Assembly: GCF_018687715.1 (NCBI RefSeq)
Contig: NC_056764.1
Span: 17,447,001 to 17,511,000, forward strand
Length of the DNA: 64,000 bases
Direction of reading: 5' to 3'
Source of the DNA: Carya illinoinensis
Taxonomy: Eukaryota > Streptophyta > Magnoliopsida > Fagales > Juglandaceae
Position 1 is the first letter of the stretch. Each line of letters begins with the position of its first letter. The position numbers and the translations under genes are program-made. Positions 1 through 9,696 of this stretch are shown here, piece after piece. Under the pieces are notes generated by a model. It saw only the letters and a list, made by a program, of their open reading frames with translations. It was not told the DNA's origin and ran no database searches.

Positions 1-165
1 TCACGGACGGATCCAACTATTCTTTTAACTTTCAAATCTCCAGCCACTTGTCAGATCACGGACGGATTATTATTCTTTTCAACTATCTACAGTCACACTT
101 GTCGGATCACGGACGGACCCAACTATTTTTTTTTTATTAAACTATCTACAGTGTCTACTAACGCA
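1..165. repeat. Three imperfect direct repeats of about 55 bp
   Basis: The motif TCACGGACGGA recurs at about 1, 56 and 106. Each copy is followed by CAACTATT or ATTATT and then a T-rich stretch, and the later copies share AACTATCTACAGT. The repeats lie beyond the polypurine-like tract of the minus-strand Athila-like derivative, so they probably belong to its 3' untranslated part. The window edge cuts the first copy, so the true copy number is unknown. Confidence 0.6.
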
Positions 166-180
166 CCGTTTTATTCATTC

Positions 181-196
181 CACACCCCCCAACTAG
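181..196 (-). promoter_or_regulatory. Polypurine-tract-like site of the minus-strand Athila-like element
   Basis: On the minus strand this reads CTAGTTGGGGGGTGTG, nearly identical to the terminal polypurine tract of the intact family A element (36950-36961) and to its internal copy (36025-36037). The sequence that follows does not match the family A LTR start (TGATTGAGC or TGATAAAGG). It is therefore more likely the internal tract than the one abutting the 3' LTR. Confidence 0.5.
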
Positions 197-350
197 TGAG
201 AGACATAGTCTTTATTGAATCGAACGAAAGAAAACAAAATGCACAGATCTCAACAAGCAAAACAAACAATCAACATAAAATATAAAATCAAAGCAAACAA
301 ACAAATAAAAACAAAGCAAGTAAAGAAAACTGTAAAGAAGGAAAAATAAA

Positions 351-1637
351 TCAAGACACTTCCCTGGGATTTACAATGTACAGCCCACTCCATCGGGATT
401 TGCAAAATTTTTGAAACTGTTTTCTCAGCTCGGAGAGAAACCGACGTTTATTTTGAGTGGACCATTCATAAGGTGTTCTGTCAGTCCCTTGAAATGGTAG
501 AGAAGAATCTGCAAAACAATCAAAAAAATCAAAGTCATCTTCATTATCAAAGAAAGGAGAATTTGAGCAAATAAACTTCGTTGGTGTCAAACTCTCCACA
601 GCATTCAAACCACTTGCTGGCATCTTGCAGGTGTTGAAAACGTTCAACTTAAGTGCCACGTTCCCAAAGGTAATTTTTACAACTCCACTTTTGCCAGCTG
701 CCAATCTTTGAGGATAGGGTACCACAGGTTGGTATCCGTTACTAGTTTCAGCATCCGCACTCACAGGCTTTTTCAGTTCTGGTCTCGCTATCTCTAGTTC
801 TTTTTCAGCTTCATTCGTCACTGCTGCATCTTTAGGCGTAGGAGCAATTACCTCTGTGTTTATGGTCATCTCAGGTCGGGGAACTTCCTTCCCACTTCTC
901 AAGGTAAGAACAGCTTTTGCTGTCTCAACAACGTCTCCCTTTTCTTGAGCATGTAATGCAGAGCTCAAGTCGCTGATAGAACTTCTCAGCTCAGTAATGG
1001 CCTGCATTGTCTGAGCTTGTCCCTGCATAAAAGCCTGTAATGTTTCCTCAAGGGTTTCCTTATGTGGAGGCTGTGCAGGAAATTTCCCTTTCTCTAGGGT
1101 GCTCATTTTATTAACAGTGCTAGGCAACTCATTTATGGCCTGAGTATTTTGATTATTTGTGTTGGCATGAATGAATTGCTGAAGTGTATTGGCCATCTGT
1201 GCCATACTGTCTTCTAGAGTATTATTGGCAAATGATGAAGACTGATGACTTTGTGCAGCTACATGAGGTTGAAATCCAGGATGAGCTACATAAGGATAGC
1301 TCTGAGGATTTTGATATGGCGGATACTGGTGCTGAGGAGGTGGGGACCAACCAGGCTGATCATATCTCCACGAGAAATTTGGGTGATTTCTCCACCCCGG
1401 ATTATATGTGTTGGAGAAGTGCTGATTCTGTGCTTGATTGACCCAGTTAGTTGATTGGATTGGCTCAGACCCACCTTCTTGAAATACTGGCATGAATTGA
1501 TACATCATTCTAATATGGTGGAGATGAGTGGTTGATGCAAATGAGATGAGTAAAAAAAAAATAAAAAACAATAACAAGTTTAAATTTAAGTTAGACAACT
1601 TTCCCCGGCAACGGCGCCAAAAACTTGACTCACTCAA
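351..1637 (-). pseudogene. Athila-like gag/pol deletion derivative with a 428-codon open frame
   Basis: This is an internally deleted Athila-type polyprotein that is still open for 428 codons. The first ~12 codons run through the primer-binding site and are not real coding sequence. From about residue 75 it matches the gag C-terminal region of the intact element downstream (NTYNPGWRNHPNFSWR against NTYNSGWRNQPNFSWR in 31200-33461), followed by a Q/N-rich stretch and the LTLRSGK motif. It then jumps to the end of protease (ITFGNVALKLNVFNTC), to a segment resembling the integrase entry region (TPYEWSTQNKRRFLSEL), and finally to the integrase C-terminus (SRWSGLYIV). The gag N-terminus, zinc knuckle, protease core, reverse transcriptase, RNase H and integrase core are missing. 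The deletions kept the frame open. It cannot encode retrotransposition enzymes. Confidence 0.75.
1602..1619 (-). promoter_or_regulatory. Primer-binding site (tRNA-Asp type)
   Basis: The minus strand reads TGGCGCCGTTGCCGGGGA, complementary to the 3' end of plant tRNA-Asp, the primer typical of Athila-lineage Ty3/gypsy elements. It lies six bases inside the LTR that ends at 1626, which fixes the orientation of the element as minus. Confidence 0.85.
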
Positions 1638-3898
1638 AAATGAGTAGCACTAATGCTATCCCAAGTGCAGGAGGATGTCGTGTAATAATTAGGAATAAAT
1701 TCCTAGATCGTCTCCTCAGGGAAAGTTGCTTAAAATTAAACTTGTTGAGAAATGTGAAAAACTTCACAAAGAGAAAACAAGAGGATGATATGTACAATGG
1801 ATGGAAGAGTTTACTAGTCATGGACTAGATTCATATTTGTTTGTTGGATTTAAGTGCAGCGATGAAATGTAAGGAATTAAAATGCAAGAACGTAAATTAA
1901 AATTGCTGAAATTAATAGACTGAAATTTAAAGGTGCAAGGAAAATAAATGACATTAATTTAAATAGAGGAATTAAAGGTGCAAGGAAAAATAAATGACAG
2001 TAATTTAAATAGACAGAAATTAAATGTGAAAGGAAAAGTAAAAGACATTAAACTGAATTTAAATAAAAACAGGAATTGTAAGGAATAAGCTTGATGTTAA
2101 GAAAACTGAAACTTGCTGCTGAAACTAAACAGAAAATAAATTAAGAAAACAAAAACTCAAAACTGAAAACTGCTTCTTCCAAAACAGAAAATAACTTGAG
2201 TAACAGAAAAAAAACTAGAACTCTGTCCGAAACCAACTAGCTTCTAAATGGAAAGTAAAAACAAATAATACAACTGAACTCCTAAAACAACTACCACCAA
2301 ACAAACAAGCAAACAACTGAACAAGTAAACAACTGCTGCCCAACAGAAAATAAAACAACTGAACAAGTAAACAACTAGTCCGAATGAGAATAAAAAGAAA
2401 AACAACAAGTTCAACTCCCCTAAACTCCTAAGTCCGAAATGAAAAGCATAACAAAAAAAACAAAACTAAACTAAGCTACTATCCGACTCTCCCCTTGTTG
2501 AATAAAAACCTTCCTTTTATAGCCGTGGTGATCTTCTGCTGCAGGTTGTGTTTTAATGTTTTCTGCACTGCATGTGCTTCTGTGTTTGAATGGTCTGCAT
2601 GATGTCTGGTGAGTTGGTGTGCATGTGCATCTGTTTTTGTATGTTTTCTGTCCAGGTTGCTGCACTTTGGAAGCTGTCCGAAAGCTGCTGCATCTGCATG
2701 TGAGCTGGTGTGAATCTTTCTGTCCGAGTGCTTTCTGTGCTGCAGGTTTATTGCTGCTGTACAGCGTGTCTCTTCCTTCTCCTGCTGCTACACGTTCAGC
2801 TCCAGCTCAGTCCATGTGCTTGTGTGTTGTTCTATAGTCGTGTTGCCCAACCGTGTGCTTGTGTGAGGTGTCCGAATGTGTGCTTTTCCTTGCTGCACTT
2901 TTCTTTCTTCTGCTGACCTGCTTTATCTGCTGTCATGCGTGCATGTGTTTGCTGCAGTGTTGCTGAATGTGGTCCGAGTGATGATTGCTGCATGTGTGAA
3001 AAGCAAGCCGCACCTCACCTTTCTCTTTTCTTTAATGACCACGTTCAGCTGTGCAGCTTCCACTCATCACTCTCCCACGTTCAGTCCACTCATTACTCTC
3101 CTTTCCGTGCTCCAGCAGTGGCTGAATGGTGAATGTCTGCTGTCATGCATGTGTGTGGTTTGTTGGCATGTTTCCGAATGATGTGAGTCGAATGAAGCTG
3201 TGAATGAGGCAGATAGCTGTGGTCTTGCATGTGTATTACATGTTGTCCGAATGATGAATGACTGCCAGCTGTGTTGAGTGAGTGCTGCAGCAGCTTCCGT
3301 TGAGGCATGTGAGCATGAGCATGTGTGCTTTGTATGTTTGCCGATTTTCAACACTACTTTAATAAGCACAAGTTTGAATATAGGGCCATTTAGTTTGTTT
3401 ATTTTGGTTTGAGTCCAGCCCTATTTGTTACCACGTACCCACTGCCCACATTTACATTTCAAAGGACATCAAGCAAGCACAATGAAAAACATTTTCCTTT
3501 TGCACATTTGTCTCAGCCCTTGCCTATTCTCAATCAAGCTTTGGGTCCATACCTTCTTCACCATCATCCTCTATCTTTCTTCCAACTCAATATCACCACC
3601 TACACTGCATCATGCACATATGGTTGTCATTTGTTCACAAACAATAAAAATAACACTCAAAAATAAATTAAAAGAAAAATAGACTATCACAAATAAACTA
3701 TATATGCGAGGAAATATTGTCCCATTAAATCATAGTTATAAAATTAAGCATAAACTCATGCTTTTAATCAATTTAAATCATAACTTGCATTTATTCTTAT
3801 TAACCATTTTTTCCATTTAAAACCAATAATAATGTCATGATTAATTTAAAATACATTGGTTTTAAATAGTTAAAATGTGCAATATTCTAGCTCAATCA
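1626..3898 (-). mobile_element. Family A (Athila-like) 5' LTR, minus orientation
   Basis: This LTR is about 2.27 kb. On the minus strand it starts TGATTGAGCTAG and ends GAGTGAGTCA, next to the primer-binding site. It is homologous in inverted orientation to the LTR at 4673-7314: 1626-1830 pairs with about 7085-7314, the first ~150 bp at the other end also pairs, and both contain the CATGCA-rich middle. Region 2550-3330 holds the degenerate CATGCA/GCTGCTG-rich sequence, which yields many spurious Cys- and His-rich open frames. The 3' LTR of this element lies off the left edge of the window. Confidence 0.8.
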
Positions 3899-4672
3899 GC
3901 GGGATCATTTGTGAAAAATTTATTTTCAAGCTTAAACATAGAGCATGATTTTTGATGCATCATGTTTTGTTAATATGTGCCTTGAAACACCGGGATGTTA
4001 TGCTTATTGAGATGAAACTTAATAAAATTTTTGTAGAACGAAAGGCAAATTTTGAAGGACATTTTGCACATGCTTATGCTTGTAGTGTTCCTTATTTACC
4101 ATTCATTGATTTAACACTGGAGAAATAAACTGCAGGACTACCGAGCCATGCCAAAAAAAAAAAAAAAAAAAAACGACAAGATTAGAATGAAAACAAAAGA
4201 AAAAAAAAAAGAGAAAAAAGGAATAAACGCAACTTAGTGAACTTTCCTAAGTAAAAAGGGCTAGAAACAGTTACCCAAGACTTTGGGGGTTGAGTGTCCA
4301 ACCTTTAAAAAACAGAGCTGGCGTGAAAACTGCTAGTCCCTTGGGCTTTGAGGTAGTTAGAATCAGCAACGATTAATCTTAAGGTTGAAAAATCCTATGA
4401 CAAACCATGGCTAGTAATAAGGAACACACAACCAGTTTAGCTCCACACACACATTTCAGTTATGAGAAATTTGCCTCAATTCTACGTGAAAGATTGTTGA
4501 GATAGTCTTGATGGGTATAGCCCCTAGTGGTTTAGTGGTAACATGTCACTTTTGTGAGAATTTAGAATTATGTTTGATTGCTTTTGTTTGAATTTCGAGT
4601 TTTATGCAATATTCATCTTAATTAATTTTCACTATTTTGCTCAAAGATTAGCAAAATGCTAGTTGGAGGGTG
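3899..4672 (+). mobile_element. 3' internal tail of a plus-strand Athila-like element, with polypurine tract
   Basis: This is non-coding sequence lying directly 5' of a plus-strand family A LTR. It has an A20 run near 4153-4172 and another A-rich stretch near 4200-4220, as does the corresponding region of the intact element (A-rich at about 36089-36117). It ends in AGTTGGAGGGTG (4661-4672), the polypurine tract that primes plus-strand synthesis. The rest of the element (5' LTR, gag, pol) is absent. The left boundary coincides with the start of the minus-oriented LTR, so one element probably inserted into or recombined with the other. Confidence 0.6.
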
Positions 4673-4981
4673 TGATTGAGCTGAAATATTGCATATTTTA
4701 GCCATTTAAAACCAATGTATTTTAAATTCATCATGATATTATTATTGGTTTTAAATGGAAAAATGGTTAAAGTGAATAAATCAAAGTCTTGATTTTAATT
4801 GATTAAAAGCATGAATTTCTGCTTGAATTCTACCAACTATTGATTACTGTGCAACCTCTTCTATTTGATTTGTTTCCATTAGTTTACTGCATTAAAGAAT
4901 CTAAGAGCCAGTTAAGATTTGAAGCTGTCAACGAGTTCATACCAGCTGGTGCCTGCAAGATTTGTGTGCAATATTTGTCTG

Positions 4982-5548
4982 TTAATCTCTTTTGCATTCG
5001 GACATAGATGGGAGGTGTCCTTCCAACAAGGTACCCCCATTGGATACCCTAATTTTCTCAGAACTCACTGAGCTTTTAGGCTTCTTGTGTTTATGACCCT
5101 TCCAGTCAGAACTTGAAGCGTTCTTCGAGATTCTGGGGGAGCTGTTACTAGCTCGATGCAACTTACGGGCCAACTCTTCATTTGTCTTGTTGTTCTCAAT
5201 CGGTTGGTTTTTTTTGTACAAAAGCCGAACTGGAAGATGCTTCTTCAGCGTATTCTTTTTCAGATATTTTTCTTTAGAGGCTGCCTCTTCAGAAAATGAG
5301 GCAACCAAATCTAAGGCGCTCTTGGCAGCAGCCATTGCCTTTGATGCTTTTGCAGCCTTCTCTTCAGAGGCAGCTCTTGCAGCCTCTACAGCCACAGCTG
5401 CAACAATAGCTACTGATTTTGAAGCCTCTACTATTTCCTCTGGTGTAAGGTTAGGATTATTCGAATGAGAGCTTAACAGGTTGTTAAGACGAGTTTCAAA
5501 GTCGCTTAAAGTAGCAGCAGATGAAGCAGAAGCAGAAGAAGCAACTCA
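4982..5548 (-). pseudogene. Captured fragment of a plant protein of unknown function, antisense in the LTR
   Basis: The minus strand is open for about 185 codons with clear protein character. It has a Ser/Ala start (VASSASASS), then LNNLLSSH, then LTPEEIVEASKSVA, an Ala/Lys-rich helical stretch (residues ~45-85), LDLVASFSEEAASKE, KKHLPVRLLYKKNQPIEN, EELARKLHRASNSSPRISKN and a Lys/Ser-rich end, stopping at 4982. From memory this resembles a conserved plant nuclear-looking protein with no assigned function; I could not check this. The start is not methionine and the C-terminal part is missing, so it is a fragment. It interrupts a retrotransposon LTR in antisense. Flanking LTR-like sequence resumes at about 5549 with CACTCATTCGGACC-type repeats. 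The open frame over 185 codons suggests fairly recent capture. Confidence 0.65.
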
Positions 5549-5629
5549 TTCGGACCACATGGACAGCAACCATGCAGCAGAACAAACACAGCAGCAAAGC
5601 ACTCACTCGGAACTGCACTCACACCAGCT

Positions 5630-6090
5630 TACACATGCAGAAAAGTGACTCACACAATGCAGATGCAGACCAACACAGTACACATGCAGAAAATGCAACC
5701 ATGCAGTGGACTCACACATGCACACATGCAGAAAAGTGCAAGCACCATTCGGATCACACCAAGCAGCAGAAAGCATTCGGACACATGCAGGAACACATGC
5801 ACACATGCAACGCACACATGCAGACCAACATGCACACATGCACACATGCAGACGCAGAGCAGCAGGAGAAGAAATGGACCAATTCACACATGTAGTAGAC
5901 TCACACACGCAGCACGTTACAGCAGATAGCAGCTTTCGGACAGCACACAGCAACCAACTCACACCAGCTCACACAAGCAAAACACTCATTCGGGCAACAC
6001 ACATGCAGAAAGAAATTCACACGAACGTGTAGCAGATCGGCAGAAGAATAAAGCAGCTGGCCTTCAACTTTGACAGAACAGAACCATGCA
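5630..6090 (+). repeat. CATGCA-rich array in the plus-strand family A LTR
   Basis: About a dozen CATGCA hexamers, mostly as ACACATGCAG or ACACATGCAC, occur between 5630 and 5870, with two more near 6001 and 6084. CATGCA is the core RY/Sph element bound by plant B3-domain seed regulators. Whether it acts that way here is inference. The repeats also create long Cys/His-rich frames on both strands that are not genes. Confidence 0.65.
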
Positions 6091-7314
6091 CATGTAGCAG
6101 CAGATTTGTTCTCTCTTTTCCGAGTAGCTGGACGTGCAGCAGGAGATCAATAGCATCTAGGGCAGCAGGAGAACGCATGGGATCATGGAAGACAGCTGGA
6201 CGGAAAGCAGCAGCAGCAGATTTTATTTATTTCTTTCTTTCGTTTAAGCTGGACAGAGTATTTAATTAGCTAGAGGCAGCAACACATGGGCAGTTTTTTA
6301 CTTACTTCTTTCCGTTTAGAAGCTAGAGAGAGTTATTGTTTTTTTTGGTTTTTCATTCGGCTACAGTTGAGCAACTGAGTTCTTGAAGTTGCACTTGTTT
6401 TCCCGTTTGAGTTTTTCTTTCCGTATATAGCAGTAGGGCAACCTTGAGTTTATTTTCTTTCTCTTCCGTTTAAGTAGCAGAATTTTCATTTCATTTTCTT
6501 TGACTTTTCTTTCTTAATATAGATTGGTATTCGGCAGTTTTTGTTTTTGCCTACAATGCTTTGTTGTTTTAAGAATTTTTATTAAGTATTAAGAATTGTT
6601 TTAGAATTTTATCTCATTAATTGTAATACCTTAATTTCTTTCAAGTGTGCTAGTTGGTTTCATGCAACAAGAGAATTGTTTTAGAAGTTTTTAATCAAGT
6701 ATGCTAGTTTGTTTCATGAAATAAAGGAATTGTTTTAGAAGTTTTTAATTAAGTGTACTAGTTTAATTTATTGCAAGAAGGGTTTGGTAGAGAGCTTTTG
6801 TTTTTGTTTTAGTTGGGTAATTTAATTGTTGTTTACTTATTTCATGTTATTTATTTTTATTGTTTCATTAAGCTTTCATTTTAATAGTGATTACAATTGT
6901 TATGGTTTAATTTGAGAATTTGTGATTTAGATACAATGATAAACCCTAGAATATTGATTTTGAGGCTTTTCAATTTTCAATGCATGTTTTGTCAATTACT
7001 TTCTAATCTAGTTTAATTCTTAATTTAGTTTTATTAATCTCTAAATTTAATCTATTAGTCATTTACATTCCAATCCGACAATCAAAAATCTAAAAATATG
7101 AATCTAGTCCATGACTAGTAACCTCTTCCATCCATTGCACATATCATCCTCTTGTTTTCTCTTTGTGAAGTTTTTCACATTTTTCAACGAGTTTAATTTT
7201 AAGTAACTTTCCCTGGGGAGACGATCTAGGAATCTAGGAATTTATTCCTAATTATTACACGACATCCTCCTGCACTTGGGATAGCATTAGTGCTACTCAT
7301 TTTTGAGTGAGTCA

Positions 7315-7615
7315 CTCGACCACAAGCGGCCTCAGGTGTACATATGGGAGGACGAGTGCCAATTTGTGGAAGATGTAATAGAGCTCACGGAGGCGAGTGT
7401 CGTTTTGGTAGTAACCAATGTTTTGAATGCGGTCAGATGGGGCATTTTGCTCGTGAGTGCCCTAGTCGAGTTCAAGAAAGCCGTGGAGCTCGTCGCAGCG
7501 GTAGAACTAACCAGAGGCAATTAGCTCGGGCTTGAATGTACGCAGTGACTCTTGGTACCGTTGGAGGCGAGGTTACGGAGACTCAGAATGCTGGAGTCGT
7601 GGCAGGTTTGGTTCT
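7315..7615 (+). pseudogene. Family B (Tekay-like) gag zinc-knuckle remnant
   Basis: The frame near 7344-7535 contains CGRCNRAHGGEC and then the CCHC knuckle CFECGQMGHFAREC (CX2CX4HX4C), followed by an Arg-rich basic tail. It is colinear with the gag of the complete element (zinc knuckle near 57320-57400, minus strand) and with the remnant at 22540-22775. Everything upstream is missing because a family A LTR ends at 7314. The reading frame closes at 7535 and pol does not follow. Nucleic-acid-binding gag C-terminus by family; non-functional here. Confidence 0.8.
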
Positions 7616-9696
7616 AATCTAATCGTTCGTGATGAACGCCTTGTGTGGTTTTTTTTTTTTATATTATCGAGGCTTGGAGAGAATGGCATGATCTGGGTGA
7701 TCTTTTAGGGAAGTAGAATAATTGAGTTATTTGGTTCCGTGGAGTTTATGAAATGGTCTATAACGTAGGAGGTTGTAAGTTCAACAAATTTCAAGGATAG
7801 ATTTTATGAAGTTTCAGCAAAGTTTTAAAGTTTGGGGCCTTATAGATTTTAGGAAAATAAGTTTATGGTAATTAAGGTTTTAGGTTTGACAAGCATTGGG
7901 CGGAAATAATTCAATTTCGAGTTTTAGATTTCGTGATTCGGACGAGTAATTTGGTAGCAATTGGGGCTTTAGATTTTACAAGCTTTTAAGGTGAATGTTT
8001 TGGATTAAAGCCACCAGTCTTGAGAATTTCAGAAAATGATTTATTATCTATTAATGTTTTAGAATTTGAAAGATTTGGGAGTCGATTTTTCTATTATGGG
8101 ATGTAAGTTCATTGATCTTAGAAGTTTCGGAAGATGATTCTTATTTGATTTAAGGTTTTAGAATTGCAGAGTTGAAGGACTGATTTATAATAAGAATTGA
8201 GTTCTTAGTTTTACAGACTTAGTGCTGTAGCTTGATCTACTCTAGTGAGTGATTAGTTTGTAACCATTAAAATAGGGTTGATTAGAGTTGAGTTATTGAT
8301 ATGAAATTTTTTTTTCTAGAGTAGATTTCTTTGAGGATTGGAGGTAATGATCTAGTTCGTGTATTTCTTTGAGGATTGAAGATATCGAGCTAGTTTAGAA
8401 AATAATTATTGTTAACTCGAGGTTGTAGTAGCAGATTTTAGGAAATGATTTTTATCGATTTGAAAAGATATAGGTCCATCAAGGTGTTGGAAATAGTAGA
8501 TTTTGTGTTGGTATTGAATACGATTGAATTTGAGGCTATGTGATCCGAAGACTTTTGGGAATGGATTCTTAGTAAGTTTAAGGTCATTCTCGGTACCAAA
8601 CTTTAAGCAATGGCTAGTTGCTGATTTAAGGATATAAGTTGAGTAGATTCAGGAATGAATCTTGTTGAGTTGACGATATAAGTCCAGATGATGGAAATGT
8701 GGTAATGGATCACCTGTACGTTTGAATGATATATGGTGTTGGCTAAGAGTACATGAGATCAATGAGTAGTAATGGTAAGTGTGTATGGATTTCGGGGAGT
8801 GCTGGTCCTAGTCTCAACTATTTTCGGCTTGGTAGGAGTTGAAGAGGAATCTGTGTGATAATATTAAATTTAAGAGATTTTGGCTTTGAGTTGTTTGGTA
8901 AGATGAACGGAATGTGTAGTCAAAGCGGGTTACCCATTGGGATGATGGTTTGTAATAACTGTTGTGTTTATCTTGAGAATTAATTGCAACTTGAAGTCAA
9001 TGATAGTTTATAGTGAGTTAGTTATTGCATATGTTCCTTGAAGTTAATGGGCCTTTTGGATATGTTCCTTATCTTTAGAAGAGATAGGTGTATTTTGGGA
9101 TGATGTTATGTGTTTTCAATTTGGGACCTAGAGGTTGATTAGTACTGATTTCTGTCATCAATCAATGGATGTATTTTTGCAGAATGTTGATTTTTGATTA
9201 GGGCAACTATGGCCAACTGAGGAATGAGTGGAGATTTGTGCTTTCTGGAGGTATATTATTTTCTATGGAAATGTGATAAAGGTTTTCTTGTGATTAGGTG
9301 TGGATTGAGCTTGTATTTGATGATGTTAATTTATGAGGATATAACCTTTATGTATTTTGGCGAGTTATCAGAGTGCACGCAAAATCATGATTTTTGGAGA
9401 TACTTAGAAGTTCAAATTTTGTATTGATTTTGAAGAATTAGTAGTGATTTGAAGTTTTAATGGGAGATTAATCTTTTGGTCATGCAAATTTCGTTTATTG
9501 ATGGTTAACTTTGGAAGTGGCTATTAGGTTACCAAAGTTGGAATAGGATGAAAATTCGGAAGGTAAAGCAGAGACGTCGTCGATATTAGCAATTTATAGT
9601 GTGAAGATAATAACCATTGGATTTGTTGGGAGTTGTCGATGATATGTATCTCTCAATTATGTTCAGAGTTGTATCCTGTATCTGTTGGCGCTGACG
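7616..9696 (+). mobile_element. Non-coding internal region of a pol-less family B derivative
   Basis: About 2.1 kb without convincing coding sequence, running from the gag remnant to the 3' LTR. It is colinear with 22870-25430 of the derivative at 19313-27683 over nearly its whole length (for example TCGAGCTAGTTTAGAAAATA near 8388 and 23633, and the GGTTACCCATTGGGATGATG segment near 8929 and 24172). It takes the place of pol, so this is a large non-autonomous derivative rather than a decayed polyprotein. At 9690-9697 the expected AAATTTCG hairpin, polypurine tract and first bases of the LTR are missing. Confidence 0.65.

Larger units (their letters stand above)
4673..7314 (+). mobile_element. 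Family A (Athila-like) 3' LTR, plus orientation, enlarged by captured sequence
   Basis: It starts TGATTGAGCTGA directly after the polypurine tract and ends GAGTGAGTCA at 7314; the next bases belong to a family B gag remnant. At 2.64 kb it is about 370 bp longer than its inverted relative at 1626-3898. About 4840-5548 does not align to the relative and carries an antisense open frame resembling a plant protein. From about 5549 onward it resumes LTR-type sequence, including about a dozen CATGCA hexamers in 5630-5870 and a T-rich 3' part with the conserved end GGATAGCATTAGTGCTACTC. Confidence 0.75.

Noticed and set aside
1625..1828. Plus-strand 67-codon frame
   Set aside because: It is the complement of the conserved LTR end and recurs in the inverted copy at 7085-7314; no protein character.
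5603..5962. Cys-rich and His-rich open frames (also 28154-28414, 37162-37554) that resemble small secreted cysteine-rich proteins
   Set aside because: They are translations of the CATGCA/CACATGCAG array on either strand. Cysteine spacing simply follows the repeat, and frames overlap in several phases.
7303..7524. Alternative-frame open reading frames overlapping the zinc knuckle (also 22506-22772, 57160-57495)
   Set aside because: They are out-of-phase shadows of the CCHC knuckle frame; their mutual similarity is explained by DNA homology.
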